From Kluyvera sichuanensis (GTDB taxonomy: Bacteria > Pseudomonadota > Gammaproteobacteria > Enterobacterales > Enterobacteriaceae), in NCBI RefSeq assembly GCF_014218705.1, contig NZ_JABBJF010000023.1, forward strand, positions 1-64,000: a DNA stretch of 64,000 nt. Direction: 5' to 3'. This document shows, in pieces, positions 9,051-20,709 of the stretch; positions within the stretch are counted from its first letter, which is position 1; every line of letters begins with the position of its first letter. Made by a program: the position numbers and the translations under genes. The notes beneath the pieces were generated by a model. It did not search any database. It worked only from the letters and a program-made list of their open reading frames with translations, and was not told the origin of the DNA.

Positions 9051-10367
9051 TCAATCACGGGCGGCGTCGCTGCCCGTTTTATCCCACCTCAGCGCAATGC
9101 CCTCACCTGCTTCACACGCCCCGTCGACCGTCACAAAGCCACCGGCAGCCGCAATAAGCGTTTCACCATAAAACAACAACGGCGTGGTATCGCGCAGCCA
9201 GGGCGGCACGCCCAGTTCCTGCCAGATTTTCTTTAGCTTACGGCCGCCATGACGCCCGACAATATGCAGCATCCCAGGCGCTTTAAACCGCACGGAAACC
9301 GGTTCATCTGCCTGCGGTGGGCGAATATCGCCTCCGGCGATGCAGTGCAGTTCACCGAGTTCCCCCGGCAGCGCCAGCGGCATTGTTCGGTCAGCCCATT
9401 CCAGCACCGATTCCGTTTGCCCCTCAAGCGCCTTCACCCACCACAGCTGCTGCTGATAGCGGCGAATCTCGAAGTTGCCCAGACGCAGGCAAGGCGTCGC
9501 GTCTTCCCGCGCCAGCGCTACCTCCTGCCATACCCGCGCGAGCATCTCACGCGAAGGCATCGGCGCACCGTGCCACGCCAGCCAGCGGCGCAAAATCGCC
9601 GCCCGTTTTGGCGCGCTCATTGCCATCATCGGTTCGATGGTCAACGTCCCGGCATCCGTACGCAGCCGTGCAAGCTCATCCGCCAGCAGTTCATCAAGCA
9701 ACTGTTCCTGTTCACCGCAGAGCGCCGCGCTTCTGGCCGCCGCTTCGGCAAAGTGGGGCCAGCGGCCATTGAGTAACGGCAGGACGCGTAGACGCAGGAA
9801 ATTGCGGTCATAGGCGTCGTCCTGATTGCTCTCGTCTTCAATCCACCTCAGCGCATGCGTCTGCGCCCAGTGCAGCAACGCCGCACGGGTTTCATGTAAC
9901 AGCGGACGAATTAACTGCGTGTCACCAAACGCGGCATGCGTTGGCATCGCCGAAAGTCCGGCGGGCCCGCTGCCGCGTTTAAGCGCTAACAACAGGGTTT
10001 CACTTTGATCGTCCAGATGCTGTGCGGTGACCAACACTTCGCCCGGCATAAGCACCTCACGAAACGCCTGATAGCGCGCGGTTCTGGCTTCCGCTTCCAG
10101 GCCAATGCCACTCTGCGCCAGTTTCACCCGCTCCACCAGCAGCGGCACCTGCCATTGCGCGCAGACCTGCTGACAGTGTTTTACCCAGCTATCGGCGTTC
10201 TGGCTAATACCGTGGTGAATATGGATCGCGCGCAGCGATACCGTTGGCTCCTGCCGTCGCCAGCAGACCAATTGGTGCAACAGCACCGTTGAGTCGAGGC
10301 CACCGCTGAACGCCACCAGAAACTGGCGGTGCGGTGAGAGACGTTGCGCGATCGAAGATGATGTCAT
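9051..10367 (-). CDS. tilS: tRNA(Ile)-lysidine synthetase
   Basis: Converts C34 of the CAU-anticodon tRNA-Ile to lysidine, so that the tRNA reads AUA and accepts isoleucine. The PP-loop SGGLDS lies at residues 21-26 and identifies the N-type ATP pyrophosphatase domain. A linker domain and the C-terminal domain (with [17 protein letters not shown] near the end) follow. The ATG at 10367 gives about 438 residues, close to the 432 of E. coli; a longer frame upstream has no similarity. The protein is more divergent from E. coli than its neighbours, which is usual for TilS. It lies downstream of yaeR. Confidence 0.94.
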   Translation of the reverse strand: MTSSSIAQRLSPHRQFLVAFSGGLDSTVLLHQLVCWRRQEPTVSLRAIHIHHGISQNADSWVKHCQQVCAQWQVPLLVERVKLAQSGIGLEAEARTARYQAFREVLMPGEVLVTAQHLDDQSETLLLALKRGSGPAGLSAMPTHAAFGDTQLIRPLLHETRAALLHWAQTHALRWIEDESNQDDAYDRNFLRLRVLPLLNGRWPHFAEAAARSAALCGEQEQLLDELLADELARLRTDAGTLTIEPMMAMSAPKRAAILRRWLAWHGAPMPSREMLARVWQEVALAREDATPCLRLGNFEIRRYQQQLWWVKALEGQTESVLEWADRTMPLALPGELGELHCIAGGDIRPPQADEPVSVRFKAPGMLHIVGRHGGRKLKKIWQELGVPPWLRDTTPLLFYGETLIAAAGGFVTVDGACEAGEGIALRWDKTGSDAARD

Positions 10368-10430
10368 GGCGGTGTCGTAATGGGAGATATAGCCCGGCAC
10401 GTTACCGAGCCGGGCGCTCAGTGGCAAGCC

Positions 10431-10820
10431 TTACTGCTGGTAGAGCTCCAGCGGCAGACCGTCTGGATCATTGAAAAAGGTAAAACGCTTATCGGTAAAC
10501 GGGTCGATACGGATCTCTTCACAAGCCACGCCGTGCGCCTCAAGGTGCGCCACCGCCGCATCAATGTCATCGACGCTAAACGCCAGATGACGCAGACCGC
10601 AGGCTTCCGGACGGCTTGGACGCGCTGGCGGAAACGGGAAGGAGAACAGCTCAATCACATACTGACCGTTTAGCGCCAGGTCGCCTTTCCATGAATCACG
10701 CGCTTCCCGATAGGCTTCGCTTTGCAGCGTAAAGCCCAGAATGTCGCAGTAAAAGGACTTACTCTTAGCGTAATCGGCCGCAATAATGGCAATGTGATGA
10801 ATCTGTTTTAATCCCAGCAT
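10431..10820 (-). CDS. yaeR: VOC-family metalloprotein YaeR (glyoxalase I-like)
   Basis: Single-domain vicinal-oxygen-chelate protein of 129 residues, similar throughout to E. coli YaeR. Candidate metal ligands of the fold are visible: His near residue 9 (KQIHHIAII), Glu in VIELFSF, His in LRHLAFS and Glu in LPLELYQQ at the C-terminus. Its substrate is not known; activity as a lactoylglutathione lyase has not been shown. The gene sits between ldcC and tilS on the same strand, 62 bases after ldcC. Confidence 0.9.
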   Translation of the reverse strand: MLGLKQIHHIAIIAADYAKSKSFYCDILGFTLQSEAYREARDSWKGDLALNGQYVIELFSFPFPPARPSRPEACGLRHLAFSVDDIDAAVAHLEAHGVACEEIRIDPFTDKRFTFFNDPDGLPLELYQQ

Positions 10821-10882
10821 TGTTTGTCTCCGTTAACCGTTTATCAGCACGTTACTCGTGCAGGCCGTTATCACGCAACCCC

Positions 10883-13021
10883 TCAATGGTTTTTTAGGAC
10901 TCTCACACGGTAGACGCCATTTTCATCGCGTTTTGCACCGTGAATATCGGTTTCAAAGCCCGGATAATGTCGCCCAACGGAGCAGAGCATCAGCAGGAAA
11001 TCGAGCACCGAACGGCTCTCTTCGGTGATCATCTCACCCGGCATCAGCAGCGGAACACCCGGCGGGTACGGCAGGATCATATTGGCCGAAATACGCCCGA
11101 CCAGATCTTCCAGCGCCACCATTTCCACCTCGCCTTTGATCTGTTTCTGCCACGCCCGATGCGGCGTGAGCTTCATCTCCGGCAGCACGTCAAAGGCACG
11201 CAGCATCAAGCGCGGGAGATCGTGCTGGCGAATCAGGCGGTGGATCCCCTGCGCCAGATCCTGAATACGCATATTGCGATAGAAGTCCGGATCTTCGGCG
11301 TAGAGATCCGGCAGCATATTTTTGACCCGCAGGTTAAGATCGTAGGCGCGCTTAAACTCGGTGAGCCCACGCAGCAGCCCCATCGCGCGAGTTTTATCGA
11401 TCCCAATGCTAAATAAGAACAGCAGGTTGTACGGCCCGGTTTTTTCCACCACTACGCCGTGCTCATCGAGGTATTTCGCCACCAGCGCGGCGGGGATCCC
11501 TTCGTCGCTCATATTGCCTTGTTCATCCATCCCTGGCGTCAGGATCGTCACCTTCACCGGGTCGAGGAACATATGATCGGCGTCAGCATCGCTAAAGCCG
11601 TGCCATTCTTCACCAGGTGACACCGGCCAGCATTCTGCTTCGTCGATGGCTTCCGGCTGCCAGATATCAAAGAACCAGCTGTCCGACTCTTCGCGCAGGC
11701 GCTGAACCTCTTTACGAAAATGCAGCGCGCGTTCCACCGAGCGGTTGATCAGTCGTTTACCGGGGTTACCGCGCAGCATGGCCGCCGCCGTCTCTATCGA
11801 GGCAACGATCGGGTAGCTTGGCGAGGTGGAGGTGTGCATCATGAAGGCTTCGTTGAAGGTGTCTTCGTCGTAGTCACCCTTAATGTGGATTAAAGAAGCC
11901 TGCGACAGCGCCGCCAGCATCTTGTGCGTGGACTGGGTTTCGAAGAAAACCTTGCCCGGCACCCGCTCGCCGCTCATGCCGCTTTTGCCCTGATAGATCG
12001 GGTGGAAATGGGTATAGGGCACCCAGGCCGAGTCGAAGTGAATCGACGGTACATCCAGCGTCTGTTTAATCCAGTTGGTGTTATACAGCAGGCCGTCGTA
12101 GGTGGAGTTAGTGATCACCGCGTGCACCGGCCACTCGGCGCCATCGGTGCTGTTCACCTTCTGCTGCAGGCTGTCGCGGGTAAACTCGCGCTTCGGAATG
12201 CCGCCAAGGATCCCCAGCGCATTGCGCGTCGGCTTCAGCCATAGCGGCACAACGTCGTTCATCATCAGCAGATGTGCCAGCGACTTATGGCAGTTGCGGT
12301 CAATCAGCAGCGTACTGCCGCTCGGTGCGGCGTACATACCGACGATTTTGTTCGAGGTTGAAGTGCCGTTGGTCACCATGTAGCTCTGCTCGGCGCCAAA
12401 GGTGCGGGCGATATACTCTTCGGCTTCAAGGTGCGGCCCGGTGTGATCCAGCAGTGAGCCCAGTTCGGTGACGGAAATCGACACGTCAGCCTTCAGGGTA
12501 TTGGCACCGAAGAAATCATAGAACAGGCAGCCCACCGGGCTTTTCTGGTAGGCCGTCCCCCCCATATGCCCCGGCGTGCAGAAAGTGTATTTACCTTCCG
12601 TGACATAGGTAAACAGCGCTTTGGTGAACGGCGGCGTGATGTTATCGAGGTATTCGTCGGTGTACTGCCGAATGCGCGTGGCGATATCGTCGGCCTGACC
12701 CAGCGCATACTCAAAGAACCACAGTGCCATGCGCATGTCGTGCGCACTAACGTCCATCGTCGAGTGGTTATTGATAAAAGCGTAGAGCGGCAGATATTCA
12801 TTAAGCTGATTAATCTCGCCGCAGAGATCGACGCTGTATTCGTCCCAGTCAAAAATCACCCCGCAGATACGCGGGTTGTGTTCGATAAACTTCAGCAGGT
12901 CGGCACTGTTCTGTGGCCAGATAATTTTGAAGCCTTGCGCCAGCAGCGCACCTTCCAGCTCCTTAATCGGTTCGTCTTTGTAGTAGACGCCGTGCGGGCC
13001 CATAATGGCGATAATATTCAT
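10883..13021 (-). CDS. ldcC: constitutive lysine decarboxylase LdcC
   Basis: PLP-dependent enzyme that turns L-lysine into cadaverine with consumption of a proton. It is a group III (ornithine/lysine/arginine) decarboxylase of 712 residues: an N-terminal receiver-like wing domain (1-130), the PLP core with the cofactor lysine in STHKMLA at Lys367, and a C-terminal domain. A consensus AGGAGG precedes the ATG. Position next to accA, absence of a nearby cadB or cadC, and overall similarity support LdcC rather than acid-induced CadA. It is downstream of accA but separated by a strong terminator, so it likely has its own promoter. Confidence 0.95.
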   Translation of the reverse strand: MNIIAIMGPHGVYYKDEPIKELEGALLAQGFKIIWPQNSADLLKFIEHNPRICGVIFDWDEYSVDLCGEINQLNEYLPLYAFINNHSTMDVSAHDMRMALWFFEYALGQADDIATRIRQYTDEYLDNITPPFTKALFTYVTEGKYTFCTPGHMGGTAYQKSPVGCLFYDFFGANTLKADVSISVTELGSLLDHTGPHLEAEEYIARTFGAEQSYMVTNGTSTSNKIVGMYAAPSGSTLLIDRNCHKSLAHLLMMNDVVPLWLKPTRNALGILGGIPKREFTRDSLQQKVNSTDGAEWPVHAVITNSTYDGLLYNTNWIKQTLDVPSIHFDSAWVPYTHFHPIYQGKSGMSGERVPGKVFFETQSTHKMLAALSQASLIHIKGDYDEDTFNEAFMMHTSTSPSYPIVASIETAAAMLRGNPGKRLINRSVERALHFRKEVQRLREESDSWFFDIWQPEAIDEAECWPVSPGEEWHGFSDADADHMFLDPVKVTILTPGMDEQGNMSDEGIPAALVAKYLDEHGVVVEKTGPYNLLFLFSIGIDKTRAMGLLRGLTEFKRAYDLNLRVKNMLPDLYAEDPDFYRNMRIQDLAQGIHRLIRQHDLPRLMLRAFDVLPEMKLTPHRAWQKQIKGEVEMVALEDLVGRISANMILPYPPGVPLLMPGEMITEESRSVLDFLLMLCSVGRHYPGFETDIHGAKRDENGVYRVRVLKNH

Positions 13022-13075
13022 GCGTTCCTCCTGGAAATCCTTTACCTATCATAGCGCAGGTAGAACGCAGACAAT

Positions 13076-13104
13076 AAAAAAGGGCCACAAACTGTGGCCC
13101 TTTT
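13076..13104 (-). terminator. terminator after accA
   Basis: GGGCCACA (13082-13089) and TGTGGCCC (13093-13100) form an 8-base-pair stem around AAC. On the minus strand the stem is followed by a run of T (A-run at 13076-13081), so it ends leftward transcription from accA. T4 on the other side could also work rightwards. Confidence 0.9.
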
Positions 13105-13126
13105 CAGCAAGGTCTTAACGAAATCG

Positions 13127-14086
13127 TTAGGCGTAGCCGTAGCTCATCAGGCGCTGATAGCGACGGTTCAGCAGATCTTCTTTGCTCAGCACGTCGAGAT
13201 CCGCAAGGTCAGCCAGCAGCTGTGCCTTCAGGGATGCCGCCATGGCTTCTGGGTTACGGTGTGCGCCACCCAGCGGTTCAGGAACGATAGAGTCGATAAG
13301 CTTCAGCTCTTTCAGACGTGGCGCAACGATGCCCATAGCTTCTGCTGCCAGCGGTGCTTTGTCGGCGCTCTTCCACAGAATGGACGCACAGCCTTCCGGA
13401 GAGATAACGGAATAGGTGCTGTACTGCAGCATATTCACTTTATCGCCCACACCGATAGCCAGCGCGCCGCCGGAGCCGCCTTCGCCGATAACGGTACAGA
13501 TAACCGGTACGCTCAGACGAGACATTTCACGCAGGTTGCGTGCGATAGCTTCGGACTGACCGCGCTCTTCCGCGCCCACGCCAGGGTAAGCACCCGGGGT
13601 GTCGATGAAGGTGATGATAGGCATGTTGAAGCGCTCTGCCATCTCCATCAGACGCAGGGCTTTACGGTAGCCTTCAGGTGCCGGCATACCGAAGTTACGG
13701 CGAATCTTCTCTTTGGTTTCGCGACCTTTCTGATGACCAATGATCATCACCGGACGACCGTCCAGACGTGCGATACCGCCAACGATAGCTTTATCGTCAG
13801 CATAGGCGCGATCGCCCGCCAGTTCGTCAAATTCATCAAACGCCAGGCGGACATAATCCAGGGTGTACGGGCGCTGCGGATGGCGCGCCAGTTGGGCTAC
13901 CTGCCATGCGCCGAGATCGGCAAAGATTTTGCGCGTCAGCTCTACGCTTTTTTCACGCAGACGATGCACTTCTTCGTCGATATTAATATCCAGTTTCTCA
14001 TCCTGACGGCTAACCGCAGTCAGAGAATCGATTTTCGCTTCCAGCTCTGCAATCGGCTGTTCAAAATCAAGGAAATTCAGACTCAT
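13127..14086 (-). CDS. accA: acetyl-CoA carboxylase carboxyltransferase subunit alpha
   Basis: Alpha half of the carboxyltransferase that, with AccD, makes malonyl-CoA for fatty acid synthesis. The 319 residues equal the E. coli length. The crotonase-like core shows the glycine-rich oxyanion segments ([13 protein letters not shown] around 180-192 and [15 protein letters not shown] around 205-220). The start is 12 bases after the dnaE stop, so it is the last gene of the lpx-dnaE-accA run. Its terminator lies 23 bases downstream. Confidence 0.97.
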   Translation of the reverse strand: MSLNFLDFEQPIAELEAKIDSLTAVSRQDEKLDINIDEEVHRLREKSVELTRKIFADLGAWQVAQLARHPQRPYTLDYVRLAFDEFDELAGDRAYADDKAIVGGIARLDGRPVMIIGHQKGRETKEKIRRNFGMPAPEGYRKALRLMEMAERFNMPIITFIDTPGAYPGVGAEERGQSEAIARNLREMSRLSVPVICTVIGEGGSGGALAIGVGDKVNMLQYSTYSVISPEGCASILWKSADKAPLAAEAMGIVAPRLKELKLIDSIVPEPLGGAHRNPEAMAASLKAQLLADLADLDVLSKEDLLNRRYQRLMSYGYA

Positions 14087-14098
14087 AGTATTCCTGTA

Positions 14099-17000
14099 TT
14101 AGTCAAACTCCAGTTCCACCTGCTCCGAACCGATGAGGCCACGCAAATCGTTGAGTAAACGATCGCTCGGAGAGACACGCCAGGTTGCACCGAAACGCAA
14201 CCGCGCACGTGCATCCGCCCTCTGATAGTAGAGATGTACTGGAATGGTTCCCGAACGATGGGGTTCCAGAGACTGACGGAGTCGGTTTAAAAGCTGGTCA
14301 TCAATTTGCCTGTCCGTCAGCGAGATAGCAAGCCCGCGAGCGTATTTTTCCCGGGCTTCGTCAATGTCCATCACTTCGCGGGCCATCATTTTAAGGCCGC
14401 CGCTGAAGTCATCAAAGCTGACCTGTCCGCTGACGATAAGTATGCGGTCGTTTTCCAGCAGATGCTGGTATTTTTCCAGGGCTTCGGTGAATAACATCAC
14501 TTCTAGCCGTCCAGATCGGTCATCCAGGGTGCAGATACCGATACGATTGCCTCTCTTGGTGACCATAACCCTTGAAGCAATCACGAGCCCCGCAGCCGTG
14601 GTCACTTTACCACGTTCTGTCGGATGCATGTCTTTCAGGCGATAGCCGCCGACATAGCGCTCAATTTCTTTGAGATACTGGTTAATCGGATGACCCGTTA
14701 AGTATAAGCCTAACGTTTCCCGCTCACCTTCCAGTACCGTGTGTTCAGGCCAGGGTTGGCAGTTCGCATAGGACTGCTCAATTTGCTCTGGCTCTTCGGC
14801 CAACACGCCGAACATATCTGCCTGACCAATAGCTTCCGCTTTCGCGTGCTGGTCAGCTGCTTTTAACGCATCGCCCAGCGAATTCATCAGCGCGGCGCGG
14901 TGTGGGCCAAGGCGGTCAAACGCCCCGGACATGATCAATTTTTCCAGCACCCGGCGGTTGAGCTTTTTGGTATCGGTGCGCGCGCAAAGGTCAAACAGCT
15001 CGCGGAAGTAGCCGCCGTTATTACGCGCTTCGATGATCGCTTCAATTGGGCCTTCACCCACGCCCTTAATCGCGCCGATACCATACACGATTTCCCCGTC
15101 ATGATTAACGTGGAAATGATATAAACCGGAATTGATATCCGGCGGAAGGATTTTTAGCCCCATTCGCCAGCATTCATCCACCAGACCAACCACCTTCTCG
15201 GTGTTATCCATATCGGCGGTCATTACCGCTGCCATAAACTCAGCGGGATAGTGCGCTTTCAACCACAGCGTCTGATAGGAGACTAAAGCATACGCAGCGG
15301 AGTGCGATTTGTTAAACCCGTAACCGGCGAATTTCTCTACCAGGTCGAAGATTTTCATCGCCAGTTCGCCATCAACACCGCGACTTTTCGCCCCTTCTTC
15401 AAAGGTGCCGCGCTGCTTGGCCATTTCTTCCGGCTTTTTCTTACCCATTGCACGACGCAGCATATCCGCGCCGCCGAGGGTATAGCCGGAAAGCTCCTGG
15501 GCAATCTGCATGACCTGTTCCTGATACAGGATAATGCCATACGTGGGTTCCAGCACCGGCTTCAGGCATTCATGCTGCCACTGTACGTCCGGGTAAGAGA
15601 TCTCTTCACGCCCGTGCTTACGGTCGATAAAGTTATCTACCATCCCCGACTGCAGCGGACCCGGGCGGAACAGGGCCACCAGTGCGATCATATCTTCGAA
15701 GCAGTCAGGCTGCAGACGTTTAATCAGGTCTTTCATGCCGCGGGATTCAAGCTGGAAGACCGCGGTGGTCTCCGAGCGCTGCAGCATATCAAAGCTTTTC
15801 TTATCGTCGAGCGGAATGGCCGCGATATCCAGCGGCGGCTCGCCGTTACGCTCACGCCGGGCGTTGATCATCTCCAGCGCCCAGTTGATGATGGTGAGCG
15901 TACGCAGGCCGAGGAAGTCGAACTTCACCAGACCGGCATATTCGACATCGTTCTTATCGAACTGGGTAACCGGGTGCAGACCCTGCTCATCGCAGTACAG
16001 CGGCGCAAAGTCGGTAATTTTGGTCGGTGCGATCACCACGCCACCGGCGTGTTTACCGGCGTTTCGGGTGACACCTTCAAGCTTACGCGCCATATCAATC
16101 AGCGCGCGAACCTCTTCATCCGCCTCGTAAATTTCCGGCAACTGTGGTTCAGCTTCAAAGGCTTTCGCCAGCGTCATTCCCGGGTCGGGCGGCACCAGCT
16201 TAGAGATACGGTCAACGAAGCCGTACGGGTGGCCCAGAACGCGGCCTACGTCGCGGATAACCGCTTTCGCTGCCATGGTACCGAAGGTGATGATCTGCGA
16301 TACCGCATCACGGCCGTACATCTCCGCCACGTGCTCGATAACCTGGTCACGTTTCTCCATGCAGAAGTCGACGTCGAAGTCGGGCATTGAGACACGTTCC
16401 GGGTTAAGGAAGCGTTCGAACAGCAGGTCAAACTCCAGCGGATCGAGGTCGGTAATTTTCAGCGCATAGGCCACTAAAGAACCGGCACCGGAACCACGCC
16501 CCGGCCCAACCGGCACGCCGTTATCTTTTGACCACTGGATAAACTCCATCACGATCAGGAAGTAGCCGGGGAAGCCCATCTGGTTGATAACTTTAAGTTC
16601 TATCTCCAGACGTTCATCGTACGGCGGGCGCTTCTCTTCGCGCACTTTCGGGTCGGGGAACAGAAATGCCAGACGCTCTTCCAGCCCCTCGCGTGATTTG
16701 ACGACGAGGAAGTCCTCAGTGGTCATATCGCCGGTCGGGAACTGCGGCAGGAAGTACTCGCCCAGACGCACCGTGACGTTACAACGTTTGGCGATTTCAA
16801 CGGTGTTTTCCAGCGCTTCTGGGATGTCTGAGAACAGCTCGCACATCTCGTCTTCGCTGCGCATATACTGTTGCGCGGAGTAGTTACGCGGACGTTTCGG
16901 ATCGTCGAGGGTAAAACCATCGTGGATGGCGACGCGGATTTCATGTGCGTCGAAGTCGCCCGGCTCGAGGAAGCGCACATCGTTGGTCGCCACCACCGGC

Positions 17001-17581
17001 AGGCCGCGCGTTTCCGCCAGCTCTACCGCCGCATGCAGGTAAGATTCTTCATCCTGGCGGCCGGTACGAATCAGCTCGAGGAAATAGCAGTTTGGGAAAT
17101 GTTCTTCATAAAAATCAACGCACTGATCCACCAGCGCCATATTGCCACGCAGCAGGCTGCGTCCGACGTCGCCCATACGGCCGCCGGAGAGCAAAATCAG
17201 CCCCTCTTTCAGCTCAACCAGCCAGTCACGATCGATGATCGGGCCCGCCGCACCGTAGCCGCGCTGGTAGGCTTTGGAGATGAGCAGCGTCAGGTTCTGG
17301 TAGCCGGTATTATTGGCCGCCAGCACCGTTAAATGGGTAAGTTCGTCGCCGAACAGTTCGCTCTGAACGTTAAAATCCGCGCCGACGATCGGCTTGATCC
17401 CGGCGCCGTGGCCCGCTCCGTAGAACTTCACCAGGCCGCACAGGTTAGTAAAATCGGTGATCGCCAGCGCAGGCATGCCAAGCGCGGCCGCCTTTTTCAC
17501 CAGCGGCCCGGTTTTTGCCAGCCCATCGATCATGGAGTAGTCGCTATGCACCCGCAGGTGCACGAAACGTGGTTCAGCCAT
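14099..17581 (-). CDS. dnaE: DNA polymerase III alpha subunit
   Basis: Replicative polymerase of the bacterial holoenzyme, 1160 residues as in E. coli. The N-terminal PHP domain (1-270) begins with [16 protein letters not shown]. The palm active site contains PDFDVDF, with the two catalytic aspartates at about 401 and 403. The helix-hairpin-helix and OB-fold region and the C-terminal tau-binding tail (ending QVELEFD) complete it. The gene lies between rnhB and accA in the conserved macro-operon. No in-frame interruption is seen. Confidence 0.98.
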   Translation of the reverse strand: MAEPRFVHLRVHSDYSMIDGLAKTGPLVKKAAALGMPALAITDFTNLCGLVKFYGAGHGAGIKPIVGADFNVQSELFGDELTHLTVLAANNTGYQNLTLLISKAYQRGYGAAGPIIDRDWLVELKEGLILLSGGRMGDVGRSLLRGNMALVDQCVDFYEEHFPNCYFLELIRTGRQDEESYLHAAVELAETRGLPVVATNDVRFLEPGDFDAHEIRVAIHDGFTLDDPKRPRNYSAQQYMRSEDEMCELFSDIPEALENTVEIAKRCNVTVRLGEYFLPQFPTGDMTTEDFLVVKSREGLEERLAFLFPDPKVREEKRPPYDERLEIELKVINQMGFPGYFLIVMEFIQWSKDNGVPVGPGRGSGAGSLVAYALKITDLDPLEFDLLFERFLNPERVSMPDFDVDFCMEKRDQVIEHVAEMYGRDAVSQIITFGTMAAKAVIRDVGRVLGHPYGFVDRISKLVPPDPGMTLAKAFEAEPQLPEIYEADEEVRALIDMARKLEGVTRNAGKHAGGVVIAPTKITDFAPLYCDEQGLHPVTQFDKNDVEYAGLVKFDFLGLRTLTIINWALEMINARRERNGEPPLDIAAIPLDDKKSFDMLQRSETTAVFQLESRGMKDLIKRLQPDCFEDMIALVALFRPGPLQSGMVDNFIDRKHGREEISYPDVQWQHECLKPVLEPTYGIILYQEQVMQIAQELSGYTLGGADMLRRAMGKKKPEEMAKQRGTFEEGAKSRGVDGELAMKIFDLVEKFAGYGFNKSHSAAYALVSYQTLWLKAHYPAEFMAAVMTADMDNTEKVVGLVDECWRMGLKILPPDINSGLYHFHVNHDGEIVYGIGAIKGVGEGPIEAIIEARNNGGYFRELFDLCARTDTKKLNRRVLEKLIMSGAFDRLGPHRAALMNSLGDALKAADQHAKAEAIGQADMFGVLAEEPEQIEQSYANCQPWPEHTVLEGERETLGLYLTGHPINQYLKEIERYVGGYRLKDMHPTERGKVTTAAGLVIASRVMVTKRGNRIGICTLDDRSGRLEVMLFTEALEKYQHLLENDRILIVSGQVSFDDFSGGLKMMAREVMDIDEAREKYARGLAISLTDRQIDDQLLNRLRQSLEPHRSGTIPVHLYYQRADARARLRFGATWRVSPSDRLLNDLRGLIGSEQVELEFD

Positions 17582-17617
17582 CTTTAGATTCCGGTTTACT
17601 TATTCACGACACACGAA

Positions 17618-18214
17618 TCAGGACGCAAGTCCCAGTGCACGTTTGACGGGAGCGAAGCTGCGTCGATGATGCTCGGTAGCGCCATATTGCGCCAGCGCTT
17701 CCAGATGGAAGGCGGTTGGATAGCCCTTATGCTGGGCAAAACCGTACTGCGGGAACACTTTATCCAGCTCGGTCATTTCGGCGTCTCGCGTGACTTTAGC
17801 GAGAATAGACGCGGCGCTGATTTCTGCCACTCGGCTATCGCCTTTCACTACCGCCATAGACGGCATTGGCAGCGCCGGGCAACGGTTGCCGTCGATCAGC
17901 ACATATTCCGGCGGGATAGAGAGCCCGGCAACAGCGCGCTGCATCGCCAGCATGGTGGCATGCAGGATATTCAGTTCGTCGATCTCATGCGGCTCCGCAC
18001 GGCCAAGGCTCCAGCACAGCGCTTTCTCTTTGATTTCATCAAACAGCGCCAGGCGGCGTTTTTCGCTCAGCTTTTTGGAGTCGTTCAGGCCGACAATCGG
18101 ACGCGCAGGGTCGAGGATGACCGCTGCCGTCACCACCGCGCCAATCAGCGGGCCGCGGCCCACTTCATCCACACCCGCAACTAAATGGGTATGGGGATAT
18201 TCAAATTCAATCAT
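17618..18214 (-). CDS. rnhB: ribonuclease HII
   Basis: Removes misincorporated ribonucleotides and RNA from RNA/DNA hybrids in DNA. The type 2 RNase H motif GVDEVGRGP gives metal ligands Asp16 and Glu17; a further Asp lies in VLIDGN. The length is 198 residues, equal to E. coli. The start overlaps the lpxB stop by four bases (ATGA), and dnaE follows 36 bases later. The pairing with dnaE is conserved and fits the role of RNase HII in correcting replication. Confidence 0.97.
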   Translation of the reverse strand: MIEFEYPHTHLVAGVDEVGRGPLIGAVVTAAVILDPARPIVGLNDSKKLSEKRRLALFDEIKEKALCWSLGRAEPHEIDELNILHATMLAMQRAVAGLSIPPEYVLIDGNRCPALPMPSMAVVKGDSRVAEISAASILAKVTRDAEMTELDKVFPQYGFAQHKGYPTAFHLEALAQYGATEHHRRSFAPVKRALGLAS

Positions 18215-19359
18215 TGTGCAAGCTCCAGTACCGCATCTGCCGCCTGTTCATCCGCATTGCAGCGAATTTGCAGGTGCAGGTCGCGGAACGTATCGTGCAT
18301 CGCGTGGCTGGTCTTACCGTTTGCCAGCAGCGGCTGCAGCGCGTCGGCTAACGCCTGCGGCTGGCAGTCGTCCTGCAACAGCTCTTTCACCAGCTCGCGG
18401 CCGGCGAGCAGATTTGGCAGAGAGACGTAGTCGGTTTTCACCAGGCGCTGCGCCAGCCAGAAGGTGAACGGCTTCATACGATAGCCGACGACCATCGGGC
18501 ATTTCGCCAGCATGCACTCTAGCGCCGCCGTCCCGGAGGCCAGCAGCGCGGCATCGCTGGCGATCATCGCTTCACGCGCCATACCATCCAGCATATGGAT
18601 GGAGAGATCCGGTGCCACTTCGGCCTTGATACGTTCAAACTGTTCGCGACGCTTTGCATTCACCAGCGGGACCACAACCTCAAGGTCAGGATACTGCTGA
18701 CGCAAAAGCTGCGCGGTTTTTAAAAAGTCAGCGCTGAGCATTTCCACTTCAGCACCGCGGCTACCGGGTAACAGCGCCAGGCAGTGCACGTCGTGGGCAA
18801 TGCCCAGCGTATCCCGCGCGGCATTTTTATCCGGATCGAGCGGCATGGCATCCGCCATGGTATGACCGATAAAGCGGCACGGGACGTTAAATTTGTCATA
18901 AAACGCTTTTTCAAAAGGCAGAAATGCGAGCACCAGGTCGGTGGCTCTGCCAATTTTGAAGACGCGTTTCTGTCGCCAGGCCCAGACGGACGGGCTGACG
19001 TAGTGAATGGTTTTGATCCCCTGCTTCTTAAGGTTGCCCTCAAGAGTGATATTGAAATCGGGGGCATCAATGCCGACAAAGACGTCGGGCTTGAGATCGG
19101 TAAAGCGTTTGGTCAGATCGGCGCGGATGTGCAGCAGACGACGCAGTCGCCCCAGCACTTCAACGATGCCCATCACCGCCAGCTCTTCCATTTCGTACCA
19201 GGCTTCGCAACCTTCAGCCTGCATGCGTGGGCCCGCAACGCCAACAAAACGGGCGTTGGGAACTCGCGCCTTGAGGGCGCGAATCAGCCCTGCACCAAGA
19301 ATATCGCCGGAGGTTTCTCCGGCGACCAGGGCAATCGTTAGCGGACGCTGCTCAGACAT
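18211..19359 (-). CDS. lpxB: lipid-A-disaccharide synthase
   Basis: GT19 glycosyltransferase at the inner membrane that joins UDP-2,3-diacylglucosamine with 2,3-diacylglucosamine 1-phosphate (lipid X) to give lipid A disaccharide phosphate. The N-terminal GETSGD motif (residues 14-19) is typical of LpxB. The protein is 382 residues, full length. Its ATG overlaps the lpxA stop by one base (TAATG), and its own stop overlaps rnhB, so the genes are tightly coupled. Confidence 0.97.
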   Translation of the reverse strand: MSEQRPLTIALVAGETSGDILGAGLIRALKARVPNARFVGVAGPRMQAEGCEAWYEMEELAVMGIVEVLGRLRRLLHIRADLTKRFTDLKPDVFVGIDAPDFNITLEGNLKKQGIKTIHYVSPSVWAWRQKRVFKIGRATDLVLAFLPFEKAFYDKFNVPCRFIGHTMADAMPLDPDKNAARDTLGIAHDVHCLALLPGSRGAEVEMLSADFLKTAQLLRQQYPDLEVVVPLVNAKRREQFERIKAEVAPDLSIHMLDGMAREAMIASDAALLASGTAALECMLAKCPMVVGYRMKPFTFWLAQRLVKTDYVSLPNLLAGRELVKELLQDDCQPQALADALQPLLANGKTSHAMHDTFRDLHLQIRCNADEQAADAVLELAQ

Positions 19360-20147
19360 TAACGAATCAGGCCACGCGTAGAGCGGGCGAAGAAATCGCT
19401 AAATGGCTGAACTTCCGGATACTGCTTCGCCAGTTCGGCGATTTCCGGTTTCACTTCGTCCAACGTTTTGCCACTGCGGTACAACGCTTTATAGGCGTTG
19501 CGGATCGCGGTGATTGCTTCGCGGCTAAAGCCGCGGCGCTTCAGGCCTTCGATGTTGACGCCAAACGGCGTCGCGTGGTTGCCCTGAGCAATAACGTACG
19601 GTGGAACGTCCTGAGCAACGCCAGAACAGCCACCAACCATCACGTGCGCACCAATAATGCAGAACTGGTGCACGGCGGTCATGCCGCCGATGATAACGAA
19701 ATCATCAAGCGAGACGTGGCCCGCGAGCGTGGCGTTATTGGCCAGGATGCAACGGTTACCTACAGTGCAATCGTGCGCCACGTGGGCGTTGATCATCAGC
19801 AGGTTATCGCTGCCCACCTTCGTCAATCCACCGCCCTGTACCGTGCCACGGTGAATGGTGACGCTTTCGCGAATGCGGTTGCGATCGCCAATTTCCACGC
19901 GAGTTGGTTCACCAGCATATTTCAGGTCCTGGTTAACTTCCCCGATAGAGGCGAACTGATAGATCTCGTTATCACGCCCAATAGTGGTATGGCCGTTAAC
20001 AACAACGTGAGACTTCAGTACGGTGCCTTCGCCGATAACGACGTTTGGCCCCACAATACAAAACGGGCCAATGTGGGCATTAGCGCCGATAACGGCACCG
20101 TCTTCCACAATGGCGGTAGGATGGATAAAGGCGGTTTTATCAATCAC
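19359..20147 (-). CDS. lpxA: UDP-N-acetylglucosamine acyltransferase
   Basis: First step of lipid A synthesis: O-acylation of UDP-GlcNAc with (R)-3-hydroxymyristoyl-ACP. The trimeric left-handed beta-helix is visible as hexapeptide repeats (I-G-x-x-x-x) through residues 10-180. The catalytic His125 lies in [10 protein letters not shown]. At 262 residues it equals the E. coli enzyme. It starts with GTG after GGAGG, as in E. coli, only three bases after the fabZ stop. The non-ATG start may limit flux together with the TTG of fabZ. Confidence 0.97.
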   Translation of the reverse strand: MIDKTAFIHPTAIVEDGAVIGANAHIGPFCIVGPNVVIGEGTVLKSHVVVNGHTTIGRDNEIYQFASIGEVNQDLKYAGEPTRVEIGDRNRIRESVTIHRGTVQGGGLTKVGSDNLLMINAHVAHDCTVGNRCILANNATLAGHVSLDDFVIIGGMTAVHQFCIIGAHVMVGGCSGVAQDVPPYVIAQGNHATPFGVNIEGLKRRGFSREAITAIRNAYKALYRSGKTLDEVKPEIAELAKQYPEVQPFSDFFARSTRGLIR

Positions 20148-20150
20148 GGA

Positions 20151-20606
20151 TCAGGCCTCCCGGCTACGCGCACACATCATCGTCGCTTCACAAACCACTT
20201 TACCGTCTACCAGCGCAACGCCTTTAAAGCGAGTCAGGCCACGGCGAGTTTTCTCGAAGGTGACTTCCATAATCATCTGATCGCCAGGCACAACAGGACG
20301 CTTGAAGCGCGCTTCGTCGATGCCAGCAAAGTAGTACAGCTCGCCCGGCTCCAGTTTACCAACGCTTTTAAACGCCAGAATACCTGTTGCCTGTGCCATT
20401 GCTTCCAGAATCAGCACGCCCGGTAAAATCGGTTTGCCAGGGAAGTGGCCCTGGAAAAACGGCTCATTTACGGAAACATTTTTCACTGCGCGCAGAAAAC
20501 GACCTTCTTCAAAATCCAGCACGCGGTCTACCAGTAAGAACGGGTAACGGTGCGGCAGAAGTTCTAAAATCTCTTCAATGTGCAGAGTATGAGTGTCAGT
20601 TGTCAA
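20151..20606 (-). CDS. fabZ: 3-hydroxyacyl-ACP dehydratase FabZ
   Basis: Hot-dog-fold dehydratase of fatty acid elongation. The catalytic pair is His54 (in [10 protein letters not shown]) and Glu68 (in LILEAMAQ). The 151-residue reading starts at TTG (20606), preceded by GGAAGAG; a TTG start is also assigned in E. coli. FabZ competes with LpxA for 3-hydroxymyristoyl-ACP, and the two genes lie side by side, setting the balance between phospholipid and lipid A. A 103-base gap with an imperfect GGCCTG/CAGGCC hairpin separates it from lpxD. Confidence 0.97.
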   Translation of the reverse strand: MTTDTHTLHIEEILELLPHRYPFLLVDRVLDFEEGRFLRAVKNVSVNEPFFQGHFPGKPILPGVLILEAMAQATGILAFKSVGKLEPGELYYFAGIDEARFKRPVVPGDQMIMEVTFEKTRRGLTRFKGVALVDGKVVCEATMMCARSREA

Positions 20607-20709
20607 AATACTCTTCCTGTCAAAATATACTAAGGGGCAATAATAACACGGCCTGCCGGATTACAAGAATGCCGACAGGCCGGAAAGTATTATGCGATAC
20701 AGATGAAAA

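Noticed and set aside
15302-16390. Long open frame antisense to dnaE (about 362 codons)
   Set aside because: It lies wholly inside conserved dnaE and shows no known domain or separate promoter.
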